A program made the translations under genes and the position numbers. A stretch of DNA of 64,000 nt, from assembly GCA_001898505.1 (NCBI GenBank), contig MKTZ01000012.1, forward strand, positions 62,927 to 126,926. The letters are read 5' to 3'. The notes beneath the pieces are model-generated. The model was not told where the DNA came from. It saw only the letters and a list, made by a program, of their open reading frames with translations, and ran no database searches. Source of the DNA: Sphingobacteriales bacterium 50-39. Lineage in GTDB: Bacteria > Bacteroidota > Bacteroidia > Chitinophagales > Chitinophagaceae. Shown here in pieces: positions 27,477 through 35,539 of this stretch (positions are counted from its first letter, which is position 1; each line of letters opens with the position of its first letter).

Positions 27477-28667
27477 ATGAATTCTTCCTTTGTCACACGC
27501 ATCGCAGCCGAGCTGGAAGAGATCAAGGCTTCCGGTCTTTTCAAAACTGAACGGATCATTACCAGCCCTCAGGGGGCGGAGATCATGGTAGGTAACAAGA
27601 AAGTATTGAATTTCTGCGCCAACAATTATCTCGGTCTTTCATCTCATCCAAAGGTCATCGAGGCTGCCCATAAGGCCATCGATCGCAGAGGGTATGGCAT
27701 GAGCAGCGTGCGGTTCATCTGCGGTACGGAGGATATTCACAGGGAGCTGGAGCAGAAGATCGCGACTTTTTTGGGTACGGAGGATAGCATTCTGTATGCG
27801 GCCGCCTTTGACGCCAATGGGGGTGTGTTCGAGCCATTGTTTGGCGATCAGGATGCGATCATTTCCGACGAGCTGAACCATGCGTCCATCATCGATGGGG
27901 TTCGTCTTTGCAAGGCGCAGCGATTCAGGTATAAGCACAACAACATGGAGGACCTGGAGCAGCAGCTAAAGGCATCGCAAAGCGCTCGCAGCAGGATCAT
28001 CGTGACGGATGGGTCCTTTAGCATGGATGGTACGATCGCGCAATTAGATAAGATCTGCGACCTGGCGGACAAATACGACGCAATTGTGATGATCGATGAA
28101 TCACATTCTTCCGGATTTTTGGGAAAAACGGGACGGGGGACGCATGAATACCGTGGTGTGATGGGGAGGGTGGATATTATAACCGGTACGCTTGGAAAGG
28201 CCCTCGGCGGCGCCAGCGGCGGGTTTACCAGCGGCAAAAAAGAGATCGTCGAGATGTTGCGGCAGAGGAGCCGTCCCTATCTTTTCTCCAACAGTCTGGC
28301 TCCCTCCATTACTGGGGCATCCATCGCCGTTCTGGATATGTTGAGTGAGACGACGGCATTGAGGGACAAGCTGGAGTATAATACAAAATACTTCCGTAAA
28401 AAGATGACCGAGGCGGGTTTCGATATCCGGCCGGGGGATCATCCTATTGTTCCGATCATGCTCTATGATGCGGTGGTTGCGCAGAATTTTGCAGCCAAGC
28501 TGCTTGACGAAGGTATTTATGTCATCGGCTTCTTTTATCCGGTGGTCGCCAAGGGACAGGCAAGGATACGTGTGCAGTTAAGCGCGGGTCATGAGCAGGA
28601 GCATCTGGATAAGGCCATTGCAGCATTTGCCAAGATCGGCAAGGAGCTTGGAGTTCTAAAAAACTAG
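27477..28667 (+). CDS. kbl: glycine C-acetyltransferase (2-amino-3-ketobutyrate CoA ligase) type enzyme
   Basis: 396 aa, PLP-dependent alpha-oxoamine synthase. Joins glycine and acetyl-CoA (or runs the reverse in threonine breakdown). Diagnostic parts: [39 protein letters not shown], the Asp of [18 protein letters not shown] and the PLP Lys in [15 protein letters not shown]. Very close to Kbl throughout, less like serine palmitoyltransferase. tdh, its usual partner, is not adjacent. A palindrome GTTGTACAAC lies at 27419-27428, ~50 bp before the start. Confidence 0.93.
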   Translation: MNSSFVTRIAAELEEIKASGLFKTERIITSPQGAEIMVGNKKVLNFCANNYLGLSSHPKVIEAAHKAIDRRGYGMSSVRFICGTEDIHRELEQKIATFLGTEDSILYAAAFDANGGVFEPLFGDQDAIISDELNHASIIDGVRLCKAQRFRYKHNNMEDLEQQLKASQSARSRIIVTDGSFSMDGTIAQLDKICDLADKYDAIVMIDESHSSGFLGKTGRGTHEYRGVMGRVDIITGTLGKALGGASGGFTSGKKEIVEMLRQRSRPYLFSNSLAPSITGASIAVLDMLSETTALRDKLEYNTKYFRKKMTEAGFDIRPGDHPIVPIMLYDAVVAQNFAAKLLDEGIYVIGFFYPVVAKGQARIRVQLSAGHEQEHLDKAIAAFAKIGKELGVLKN

Positions 28668-28824
28668 CGTGATATTAGGGGTCATTTGCTCTTCTCGTTA
28701 TTCACGCTACCCAGGTCCATTACGATTGGCATGCACCTGGAAAAGGGAAAGAAGGCGGTGAGGCCGTGGGGCTGCCTGACCTTATTATCTACCTGTTGCG
28801 CTAGCGGAGCGGAGGCTTGTTATG

Positions 28825-29208
28825 CTAGGACTGGACGGCTATCATGCTGATCTCCACATTTACATTCTTTGGCAGGCTTTTGACGGCATAGGTTTCTCTT
28901 GCGGGGAAGCCTCCGGCGAAGTATTTGCCGTATACCTCGTTGACATGTCCAAAGAGGCCGATGTCGCTGAGCAGGATCGTGGTCTTGACTACATGGCCAA
29001 AGTCCATATTGGCGGCCGAGAGGATGGCCCGGAGGTTATGCATTACCTGGTGGGCCTCATTGATGATGTCGGAGGTGTCTATCGAGCCCGTGGCGGGGTC
29101 GATGGCGATCTGGCCGGAGATATACAGGGTATTGCCCGCCAGAACGGCCTGGCTGTATGGGCCTATGGGGGCGGGAGCGTTGGGAGTGTTGATGATTTGC
29201 TTTTCCAT
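28825..29208 (-). CDS. ridA: RidA family reactive-intermediate deaminase
   Basis: 127 aa, standard length. RidA hydrolyses 2-aminoacrylate and related enamines made by PLP enzymes. Conserved blocks: NAPAPIGPYSQAVLAGNTLY, SGQIAIDPATG, TTILLSDIGLFGHVNEVYGKYF and FPARETYAVKSLP. The Arg of FPAR is the catalytic Arg (105 in the enteric protein) and is retained, so an active deaminase is expected. It is divergent from the next gene, with only 32 bp between the two start codons. Confidence 0.93.
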   Translation of the reverse strand: MEKQIINTPNAPAPIGPYSQAVLAGNTLYISGQIAIDPATGSIDTSDIINEAHQVMHNLRAILSAANMDFGHVVKTTILLSDIGLFGHVNEVYGKYFAGGFPARETYAVKSLPKNVNVEISMIAVQS

Positions 29209-29227
29209 GGGTGCAAGATACAGGTTG

Positions 29228-29235
29228 TATATTTG
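29228..29235 (+). promoter_or_regulatory. -7 box in a 32-bp divergent promoter region
   Basis: TATATTTG lies five bases before the ATG at 29241. The minus strand has TATCTTGC, a weaker match, 6 nt before the ridA ATG. Both promoters must therefore overlap the neighbouring gene's start region and both messages should be near-leaderless. Confidence 0.42.
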
Positions 29236-29240
29236 CCACT

Positions 29241-29879
29241 ATGAAAATTGCTGTCATAGCCGGGAAGACTCCTTTGAATAACCTGTTGTCCGGTGAGCTG
29301 GCGTCCCGATGGGAGTGCGTGGAAGTGGATGAGGTGGGTGAGCTGGAAAAGCACCGGGATGCGGGATTGATCATCGACCTTTCTTTCACGCCTGATGAGG
29401 GTCGTATCCGGCAGCTGAGCCGGCTGTTGCCAATACCTGTAATGATCAACTCAGTGGCATATACGATCGGGGAGATCGGCCAGCCCTTTGTCCGTATCAA
29501 TGCGTGGCCGGGTATGCTGGAACGAGGGGTACACGAGCTTGCTATCGGACCGGGAACGGACAGTCTGTTCCTTGACGAGATGTATCGGCAGCTGGGATGG
29601 AAATACCGTCTTGTCCCGGACATTCCGGGGATGATCAGCGGGCGTATCCTGGCAATGATCATCAATGAGGCCTATTACACCTTGCAGGAAAATGTCAGCA
29701 CCCGGGAGGAGATCGATATAGCCATGAAGTTGGGGACAAATTACCCCATGGGGCCTTTTGAATGGAGTGAAAAGATAGGGCTGAAAAATATTTATGATCT
29801 TCTTAACAAATTGGGTGCAACGGATGACCTCTATAGACCTGCCAAGAGCATGATTACGGCATGCCGCGTCTGTGGCTGA
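29241..29879 (+). CDS. 3-hydroxyacyl-CoA dehydrogenase-like protein with degenerate NAD site
   Basis: 212 aa from MKIAVIAGK; an upstream ATG at 29211 lies across the ridA start and is rejected. The C-terminal ~95 residues match the 3-hydroxyacyl-CoA dehydrogenase C-domain: DIPGMISGRILAMIINEAYY, STREEIDIAMKLGTNYPMGPFEWSEKIG. The N-terminal ~110 residues are in the place of the Rossmann domain but lack GxGxxG (VIAGKTPLNNLL) and are shorter than the usual ~185. NAD binding is thus unlikely. It may bind an acyl-CoA or act as a partner protein. The full-length relative at 3837-4685 keeps all motifs. tsaB follows after 45 bp. Confidence 0.7.
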   Translation: MKIAVIAGKTPLNNLLSGELASRWECVEVDEVGELEKHRDAGLIIDLSFTPDEGRIRQLSRLLPIPVMINSVAYTIGEIGQPFVRINAWPGMLERGVHELAIGPGTDSLFLDEMYRQLGWKYRLVPDIPGMISGRILAMIINEAYYTLQENVSTREEIDIAMKLGTNYPMGPFEWSEKIGLKNIYDLLNKLGATDDLYRPAKSMITACRVCG

Positions 29880-29924
29880 TCTGGGTTAAAATATGATTAA
29901 AAAAACTGGAAAGAAAGTATTCCC

Positions 29925-30596
29925 ATGGCATTGATACTGAACATAGATACCGCAACTGAAGAAGCTGGCATTTGTCTTGCGGCGGATGGAGAAGTCGTGG
30001 CCATGGCCGTAAATCCCGATCAAAGGGATCATGCTGCCTGGTTGCATATCGCTGTTGAAAAAATGATGCGGGATGCTGATGTCCGGATGAAGGACCTGGA
30101 TGCGGTAGCTGTCACATCGGGGCCTGGTTCGTATACGGGTCTGAGGGTTGGAATGGCTGCTGCCAAAGGGTTTTGCTATGCTTTGGGCATTCCCCTGATC
30201 ACGGAGAACACGCTGAAAGTGATGGCAATGGCGGCACGGGACAGGGTTGCACCGGATGTGCTTTTATGCCCTATGATCGATGCGCGACGCATGGAGGTAT
30301 TCACGGCAGTCTACAAGAATGACCTGGAAGAGGTAATGCCCACAACCGCCATGGTCATAGATCCTCACAGCTTTGAACAATATTTGTCAGATAGACAAAT
30401 GTCGTTTTTTGGCGGTGGGAGCAATAAGTGTAAACCTATAATCACTGCATCCAGCGCGGCTTTCATCGAAATTAATTATACTCCTGGGTATCTGGGTATT
30501 CTATCTTTTTTACGATATTTACAAGGGGAATTCACCGGGGTGGCGTATAGTGAGCCCGCTTATACAAAGGAATTTTACACTCATACCAAAAAATGA
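29925..30596 (+). CDS. tsaB: tRNA threonylcarbamoyladenosine biosynthesis protein TsaB
   Basis: 223 aa. TsaB is the non-catalytic ASKHA-fold partner of TsaD needed for the universal t6A37 tRNA modification. The N-terminal half is diagnostic: LILNIDTATEEAGICLA, DLDAVAVTSGPGSYTGLRVGMAAAKGFCYALGIPL (positions ~62-96) and MIDARRMEVFTAVY. Length fits. No ATP-site residues of TsaD type are expected. Likely co-transcribed with the dehydrogenase-like gene. Confidence 0.92.
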   Translation: MALILNIDTATEEAGICLAADGEVVAMAVNPDQRDHAAWLHIAVEKMMRDADVRMKDLDAVAVTSGPGSYTGLRVGMAAAKGFCYALGIPLITENTLKVMAMAARDRVAPDVLLCPMIDARRMEVFTAVYKNDLEEVMPTTAMVIDPHSFEQYLSDRQMSFFGGGSNKCKPIITASSAAFIEINYTPGYLGILSFLRYLQGEFTGVAYSEPAYTKEFYTHTKK

Positions 30597-30647
30597 CTAT
30601 ATCATCATATTAGCAAAAATTCAACGTTTTTTTTAAATAGTAGCACC

Positions 30648-30655
30648 TAATTTTG
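30648..30655 (+). promoter_or_regulatory. -7 box of the arsR-type gene
   Basis: TAATTTTG 48 nt before the ATG at 30704, with a run of eight T about 20 nt upstream in place of a clear -33 TTG. Sits just after the tsaB stop, so the ArsR gene has its own promoter. Confidence 0.4.
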
Positions 30656-30703
30656 TTTGATCCGTCTCGTATCTTCTTGAAATCCTTAAAATGGTAATCG
30701 CTC

Positions 30704-31060
30704 ATGAGTTTAACGATGAACAACAATAACTATTGGATGGTAGTAAATGCAGAGGGTTCTGAAGGGGCTCCTGTAAAAGTCGATTTTTTGAACCTGAAGA
30801 AAGGCGCACTGATCCTTAGAGCACTCAATCACAAGCTTCGTCAGCAGATCATCCGTCTCCTGGATGAGAATAAGAAGCTGACTGTAACGGAGATCTATGT
30901 TCATCTGCGTCTCGAACAGTCCGTGGCATCCCAACATCTTGCTATCTTACGCAGGGCAGGTATTGTAAAGACCCAACGGGATGGAAAATTCATCTACTAC
31001 ATCATCAACCACGACAGGCTGGGAGAAATAATGAAGTGCGTCGACGAGCTGATCGACTAA
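30704..31060 (+). CDS. ArsR-family helix-turn-helix regulator
   Basis: 118 aa. Winged-helix dimeric repressor type: RALNHKLRQQIIRLLDENKK, the recognition region LTVTEIYVHLRLEQSVASQHLAILRRAGIVKTQRDGKFIYYII. The CxC metal site of ArsR/SmtB proteins is absent. It has only one Cys (MKCVDEL, near residue 112), whereas persulfide sensors such as BigR/SqrR use two, so a disulfide/polysulfide switch within one chain is not possible. The gene is directly upstream of an MBL-rhodanese gene of sulfur metabolism with a 13-bp inverted repeat between, suggesting control of that gene. Start at 30704 (MSLTMNNNN) or the Met at position 5. Confidence 0.88.
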   Translation: MSLTMNNNNYWMVVNAEGSEGAPVKVDFLNLKKGALILRALNHKLRQQIIRLLDENKKLTVTEIYVHLRLEQSVASQHLAILRRAGIVKTQRDGKFIYYIINHDRLGEIMKCVDELID

Positions 31061-31083
31061 CGTCGGCTGTATGACCTTGCTAA

Positions 31084-31111
31084 CGAACCAAAGGTTCGTC
31101 GGCCGAAGGCC
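31084..31111. repeat. two-hairpin repeat element, copy 3 (inverted)
   Basis: CGAACC-AAA-GGTTCG (31084-31098), TC spacer, GGCC-GAA-GGCC (31101-31111). Its reverse complement aligns base for base with 18747-18774 apart from compensatory changes in the short stem and the two spacer bases. It begins 23 bp after the arsR stop. Confidence 0.7.
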
Positions 31112-31125
31112 AATCATTAGATCTA

Positions 31126-31167
31126 TCACGCCATTGGGATAAATTCCAGACAGCCCAAGGGCGTGAC
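31126..31167. promoter_or_regulatory. 13-bp inverted repeat before the MBL-rhodanese gene
   Basis: TCACGCCATTGGG (31126-31138) and CCCAAGGGCGTGA (31155-31167) pair at 12 of 13 positions around a 16-base spacer. It ends 19 bp before the -7 box of the next gene and is not followed by a T run. Candidate ArsR operator or long attenuator hairpin; large arms and spacer favour RNA structure, position favours an operator. Confidence 0.5.
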
Positions 31168-31186
31168 TCTCTGGGGAATAATTGCT

Positions 31187-31194
31187 AAATTTGT
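31187..31194 (+). promoter_or_regulatory. -7 box of the MBL-rhodanese gene
   Basis: TAAATTTG, 16 nt before the ATG at 31211; the -33 region falls on the right arm of the inverted repeat, where a bound repressor would block polymerase. Confidence 0.42.
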
Positions 31195-31210
31195 AGTCAT
31201 AATTTAAACT

Positions 31211-32623
31211 ATGGCCATGTTTATTAAGCAATTGTATACCGGGTGCCTGAGTGAAGCCGCTTATTATATCGACAGTGACGGAGAAGCAGCCATTATCGAT
31301 CCGCTGAGAGACATCGATGCCTATCTCCAATTGGCAAAAGAGAGGAACGCGACAATCAAATACATATTCGAGACTCATTTTCATGCCGACTTTGTAAGTG
31401 GTCATCTTGATCTTTCCAAGGCTACGGGAGCGCCTATCGTGTATGGGCCCCGCACGGCCACAAATTTTCCTATTCATCTGGCAAAGGATGGAGAGACCTT
31501 CCGGCTGGGCGGCAGCACGATCGAAGTGTTGCATACGCCAGGACATACTATCGAATCTACGTGTTACCTGGTACGGTCGGCGGATGGCGAGCCTCATGCG
31601 ATCTTTACGGGCGACACGTTGTTTGTGGGAGATGTAGGGAGGCCTGACCTCAGCAGCGGCAATCTGAACAAGGAGGAGCTGGCGGGTTTGTTATATGACT
31701 CTTTACGGAGCAAGATCATGCCTTTGCCGGACAATGTGATCGTATATCCCGCGCATGGGCCCGGCAGCAGCTGTGGAAAGAACCTGGGTCCCAATACCTA
31801 TAGCACTATTGCGGATGAGAAGGAGGGGAATTATGCCCTGAAGGAACAGACGAAGGAGGAATTCATCAAGGCCGTCACGGATGGTCTGGATGCGCCTCCC
31901 ACTTATTTTCAGATCAATGCGCGTATCAATAAAGAAGGCTATGAGAGCCTGGACGAGGTCTTAAAGCTGGGGCTTACCTCATTGGATGTACCTGCCTTTC
32001 AGCAGCTGACCAAGGATGATAATACCATTGTGCTGGACACGAGGAAGGCGGATCTTTTTACGCAGGGATTTATTCCTGGCTCCATCAGCATCGGGCTGGA
32101 CGGGCGATTTGCCGAGTGGGCCGGGAGCCTGCTGCCTTTCGATAAATCCATCCTACTCGTGACGACCCCTGGGGAAGAAAAGGAGAGCGTGGTGCGGCTG
32201 GCCCGGGTAGGCTTTTCTAAAATAATAGGGTATTTGGAAGGAGGCTTTGACGCGTGGCAGCAGGCCGGAAAGCCTATCGATATGATCATCGATGTCGAGG
32301 CGGATGAGCTGGCAATGGATATCCCTTTTGACGACAACCTGCTGGTAGTGGATGTGAGGCGCGAAGCGGAGTTTGCCGACGGACATATCAAGGGGGCGCT
32401 CAACCTTCCGCTGAACGATCTTATCGACCCCGGCAGCATGGCCAACCTGGATGAGCACTACAATATTTACGTCCATTGCGGCGGGGGGTATCGCAGCATC
32501 ATTGCGGCATCCCTGCTCAAACGCCAGGGCATACACAATCTGCGTAATGTCGCCGGCGGCTGGAGCAAGATCAAGGATCAGAAGGGCATCGAGATAGAAA
32601 AAGAGAACAGTGTCCTGAACTAG
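31211..32623 (+). CDS. MBL-fold/double-rhodanese protein (persulfide dioxygenase-like)
   Basis: 470 aa. The N-terminal metallo-beta-lactamase domain (~1-250) has ETHFHADFVSGH (His56, His58, Asp60, His65), TPGHTIESTCYL and IFTGDTLFVGDVGRPDL, as in ETHE1-type persulfide dioxygenases, which oxidise glutathione or low-molecular persulfides to sulfite with Fe. Two rhodanese domains follow. The first (~270-365, VLDTRKADLFTQGFIPGS) lacks the active Cys; the second (~375-465) has it in YVHCGGGYRSI (Cys423). This MBL plus inactive/active rhodanese order is known in Bacteroidota. Cytoplasmic. The stop overlaps the convergent response-regulator stop by 4 bp. Probably repressed by the upstream ArsR protein. 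Confidence 0.87.
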   Translation: MAMFIKQLYTGCLSEAAYYIDSDGEAAIIDPLRDIDAYLQLAKERNATIKYIFETHFHADFVSGHLDLSKATGAPIVYGPRTATNFPIHLAKDGETFRLGGSTIEVLHTPGHTIESTCYLVRSADGEPHAIFTGDTLFVGDVGRPDLSSGNLNKEELAGLLYDSLRSKIMPLPDNVIVYPAHGPGSSCGKNLGPNTYSTIADEKEGNYALKEQTKEEFIKAVTDGLDAPPTYFQINARINKEGYESLDEVLKLGLTSLDVPAFQQLTKDDNTIVLDTRKADLFTQGFIPGSISIGLDGRFAEWAGSLLPFDKSILLVTTPGEEKESVVRLARVGFSKIIGYLEGGFDAWQQAGKPIDMIIDVEADELAMDIPFDDNLLVVDVRREAEFADGHIKGALNLPLNDLIDPGSMANLDEHYNIYVHCGGGYRSIIAASLLKRQGIHNLRNVAGGWSKIKDQKGIEIEKENSVLN

Positions 32624-33282
32624 AGCGCCACGATGCCGTTGCGAAGGGCATAGAGGACCAATCCCACCCGGGTCTTTACATTCAGCTTTTCGAATAGTGT
32701 ATCCCGGTAGCCGTCAATAGTCCGCGGACTCAGGTACATCTGCTCTGCAATCTCTTTATAGGTGCATTCCGTACAGGCAAGCTTCAGGAACTCGAGCTCC
32801 CTGTCATTCAGGGTGAGTATCTGCCGCACTTTATGCTCGGGCACATCCAGGGTATTGATCCTGTGGATGAGCTTGCCGGTGACCATTTCGGAATAATAGA
32901 ATCCCTTGGTGATCACCGACTCCAGGGCCAGCTTCAGCTCGGAGGGGTCGATATCCTTGAGGATATAGCCTTTCACTCCATTTTTCAGCATCCGGAGGAT
33001 GGAGTTGTCTGTGTCGTACATCGACAGCGCCACAATTTTTATTTCGGGGTGATGGCGTTTGAGCCACAGGGATGTTGCATACCCGTCCATATCGGGCATG
33101 TTTATATCCAGCAATACAATGTCGGGGAGCGAGCGTGGCTTTAGTTGCCGAATGAGATCGTTGCCATTGTCGGCCTCGAACAATACGGTATATTCTCCGA
33201 AGCTACGAATAAGGTTCGCCAGGCCGTTACGTAACAGGATATGGTCGTCAACGAGTGCGACCGAGGGTTTAGCGGTGATCAT
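32620..33282 (-). CDS. NarL/FixJ-type response regulator
   Basis: 220 aa. Receiver domain (~8-125) with phospho-acceptor Asp in DIVLLDINMPDMDGYATS and conserved Lys in VKGYILKDIDPSE. C-terminal LuxR-type HTH: LNDRELEFLKLACTECTYKEIAEQMYLSPRTIDGYRDTLFEKL (positions ~155-200). It lies 25 bp after a truncated, frame-shifted histidine kinase, so its cognate sensor appears lost; it may now answer to another kinase. Confidence 0.92.
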   Translation of the reverse strand: MITAKPSVALVDDHILLRNGLANLIRSFGEYTVLFEADNGNDLIRQLKPRSLPDIVLLDINMPDMDGYATSLWLKRHHPEIKIVALSMYDTDNSILRMLKNGVKGYILKDIDPSELKLALESVITKGFYYSEMVTGKLIHRINTLDVPEHKVRQILTLNDRELEFLKLACTECTYKEIAEQMYLSPRTIDGYRDTLFEKLNVKTRVGLVLYALRNGIVAL

Positions 33283-33307
33283 CCGAAATCAGGTTTAGGT
33301 TCAGGTA

Positions 33308-33671
33308 TTAGCTAACAGGTACGGCGACGACGACGCTTGTGCCTTCGCCAAGTGTGCTGCTAATCTGGAACCTTGCCTCCATCAATCGGGCTCTGTTGTA
33401 CATATTTTTGATACCGAGCCCATAAGACTTGTCGATATCTAAAGGAGTGAGATCAAATCCTTTTCCGTTGTCCGTTATAGTAAGTGTAATTTTCTCCAGG
33501 CTGTACTGTAAATGTATTATAATTTTTCGAGATGCCGCATGTTTCAGAATATTATTCAAAGTTTCCTGCACGATGCGATAAATGATCGCTTCTCGTTGTT
33601 TTCCAGCTCGTGCCCGGTGGCCCTGGCCAGCCCCAGGTCGGCGACATAGTCGGTGTTGAGACCAAGGGAAG
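33308..33671 (-). pseudogene. remnant of a sensor histidine kinase
   Basis: The 87-codon frame at 33308-33571 is the ATPase domain end of a kinase: QETLNNILKHAASRKI (N box), ITDNGKGFDL (G1), YGLGIKNMYNRARLMEA and LGEGTSVVVAVP. The frame continues upstream as REAIIYRIV, but the expected preceding segment appears in another frame, LNTDYVADLGLARATGHELE, beginning right after the acyltransferase stop at 33672. About 25-30 residues normally between these blocks are missing, as are the whole DHp His-box and sensor. So the gene has lost its 5' part and has an internal deletion/frameshift. It precedes an intact response regulator. Not expected to be functional. Confidence 0.75.
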
Positions 33672-34577
33672 TTAGCCTATGCCGGGCTGCAACTTTTCGC
33701 TGATCCACCGGGGGGCGTGATCAGCCTTCCAATGGTGTTTCCATCGCCGGTGGCTCCAGAGCCACATGTCCGGGTTGCGGCGGATGACATTTTCCAGGAA
33801 CCGCACGTATTCCAGGGTCAGCTGACCTTCCTTAAGGCTGCAGGCCTTCTGGCATCCCAGTGTCAACGTCGCGTGATAATAGCCCCGGCGGGGTTTTTCG
33901 ATATAGGCGAAGACCACGGGCAGCTGTGCGTTGCGCGCTCCTTTTTCCGGTCCCCATACAAATGGGGCCGGCCGGCCGAAAAAGTCCAGCCAGTAGGCGT
34001 TCTCGACGCAGCCAGGGTTTTGGTCCGCGACGAGGCCCAGGAGGTATTGGGATTGCAGGTGGGGAGCGATCGAATCCCGCATTTTGTTGGCCGGCAGGAA
34101 CACATTGCCGCTGCGGGTGCGCAGGCGATAGAATAATTTTTCGAAGAAATTATTTTTTATGGGCTGGTATACGACGAGGATCTTGTAATCCGTGAGCCCG
34201 GAGAGGACCAGCTGACCCCATTCCCAGTTAAATGTGTGTCCGAGATGCAGCTGGCAGCTGCGGCCTGTTGCGTGGAGCTCGTCCAGCACGGAGGCATCTA
34301 CGGTAAACCGTTTCTTCAGGAACCGATCGCTGGCCGACAATAGTTTTACTACTTCGATGAAAGAGTCGATGAAGTTGCGGTAAAATTTTTTGGCGATGCG
34401 GGTGCGTTCTTCTTCCGACCTGTCTGGGAAGGCGATCAAAAGATTGGCCATCACCACTTTTTTCCGGTAGCCAACACCATAGTATACCAGTCCGTAAATG
34501 CCGTCGGACAGCAGGTATAGGACGCGCATGGGTAGTAGGGAGACCAGGTAAAGCAGGCCGTAAAAGAAATAGTACAT
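33672..34577 (-). CDS. LpxL/HtrB-type lipid A lauroyl acyltransferase, copy 2
   Basis: 301 aa. An N-terminal membrane anchor (FYGLLYLVSLLPMRVLYLLS) is followed by the LABLP domain. The catalytic HX4E box is in HLGHTFNWEWGQL, and RNPDMWLWSHRRWKHHW is the C-terminal signature. Adds a secondary acyl chain to lipid A at the inner membrane. About half its residues match the next gene upstream, including both ends: a tandem duplication, 43 bp apart. Its stop directly abuts the kinase remnant, suggesting a deletion joint there. Confidence 0.87.
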   Translation of the reverse strand: MYYFFYGLLYLVSLLPMRVLYLLSDGIYGLVYYGVGYRKKVVMANLLIAFPDRSEEERTRIAKKFYRNFIDSFIEVVKLLSASDRFLKKRFTVDASVLDELHATGRSCQLHLGHTFNWEWGQLVLSGLTDYKILVVYQPIKNNFFEKLFYRLRTRSGNVFLPANKMRDSIAPHLQSQYLLGLVADQNPGCVENAYWLDFFGRPAPFVWGPEKGARNAQLPVVFAYIEKPRRGYYHATLTLGCQKACSLKEGQLTLEYVRFLENVIRRNPDMWLWSHRRWKHHWKADHAPRWISEKLQPGIG

Positions 34578-34620
34578 CAGGGGTTATTAAGGGTTCCTGA
34601 TAAAGATAACGGGATCGGGG

Positions 34621-35529
34621 CTATGGTAGTACCGGGGGTGGTGTTAAATCTATCCACAATTTGTCATATTCGTCTTTCCAGGGCAGTTTCCACCGGCGGT
34701 GGCTCCACAGCCAGAGATCGGGGTCCTGGCGGATGGCGTCTTCCAGCAAACGGCAATAACGCCGGGTGAGCTCTCCTTCCGGCAGTTCCCCTGGATGGTC
34801 GGACAGCGTGGTGAGGAATACCCTGTAGTGGCCCCGGCTGCTCTTGTAGAACCGTACAAATACGGCCGGTATGTCGGCAATCCTGGCGCCCCGTTCCGGT
34901 CCGCGGACAAAGGGGGTTGGACGTCCGAAGAAGTTCAGCCAGTAGGATTGATCGGGGTTCCCCGGCGCCTGGTCGGCTACCAGGGTGAGCAGGTATTGGG
35001 TATTGCGATAGGGAATTATGGCGCGCTGCATGCGGGTGGCGGGTAGAAGGATGCTGCCCATGCGTCCCCTGAGATGGAGGAAGAGTCGCTCGAATATCTT
35101 GTTCTCCACGGGCATATAGGCGACGATAAAGGGATACCGGTTGATAAGGGGCATGGCGACGTTGGCGACCTCCCAGTTGAAGGTATGTCCCAGGTGCAGC
35201 TGGCATTTGCGGCCTGCGTCATAGAAATTATCCAGCACTTCCGGGTTGTCGATGACAAAGCGTTCTTTTATAAATTTTTTGCTGGCGGACAGGAGTTTGA
35301 TGGTCTCGATAAAGCTGTCTACAAAGTTCCGGCAGAATTTTTTTTCGATGCGGGTGATCTCCGCGTCGGACTTTTCGGGGAATGCTCTTTTCAGGTTGTC
35401 CCTTATCACCTTCCGTCTGTAGCCGATGACATAGTACAGTAGGAATGCCAAGCCGTCGGACAGCCGATAGAGCAGCCACATGGGCAATAGGGATACCAGG
35501 TATAACAAACCATAAACTACATAATACAT
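34621..35529 (-). CDS. LpxL/HtrB-type lipid A lauroyl acyltransferase, copy 1
   Basis: 302 aa from MYYVVYGLLYLVSLLP; an upstream ATG (35589) would overlap the RapZ-domain gene and is not supported by the paralogue. Same design as the downstream copy: N-terminal helix, HLGHTFNWEVANV (HX4E), FGRPTPFVRGPERGARIADI and PDLWLWSHRRWKLPW. Starts 10 bp after the AmgK-RapZ stop, so part of one transcription unit with cell-wall/lipid A genes. The two copies may prefer different acyl chains or positions. Confidence 0.87.
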   Translation of the reverse strand: MYYVVYGLLYLVSLLPMWLLYRLSDGLAFLLYYVIGYRRKVIRDNLKRAFPEKSDAEITRIEKKFCRNFVDSFIETIKLLSASKKFIKERFVIDNPEVLDNFYDAGRKCQLHLGHTFNWEVANVAMPLINRYPFIVAYMPVENKIFERLFLHLRGRMGSILLPATRMQRAIIPYRNTQYLLTLVADQAPGNPDQSYWLNFFGRPTPFVRGPERGARIADIPAVFVRFYKSSRGHYRVFLTTLSDHPGELPEGELTRRYCRLLEDAIRQDPDLWLWSHRRWKLPWKDEYDKLWIDLTPPPVLP

Positions 35530-35539
35530 ACGCGTAGAT

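Noticed and set aside
28825-29208. loss of the catalytic Arg in RidA
   Set aside because: At first the Ser in AVKSLP seemed to replace it, but the functional Arg is the one in FPAR, which is present.
33308-33571. 87-aa frame as an intact small kinase
   Set aside because: The ATG is internal to the N box region; conserved upstream residues continue in this and another frame, so it is a remnant.
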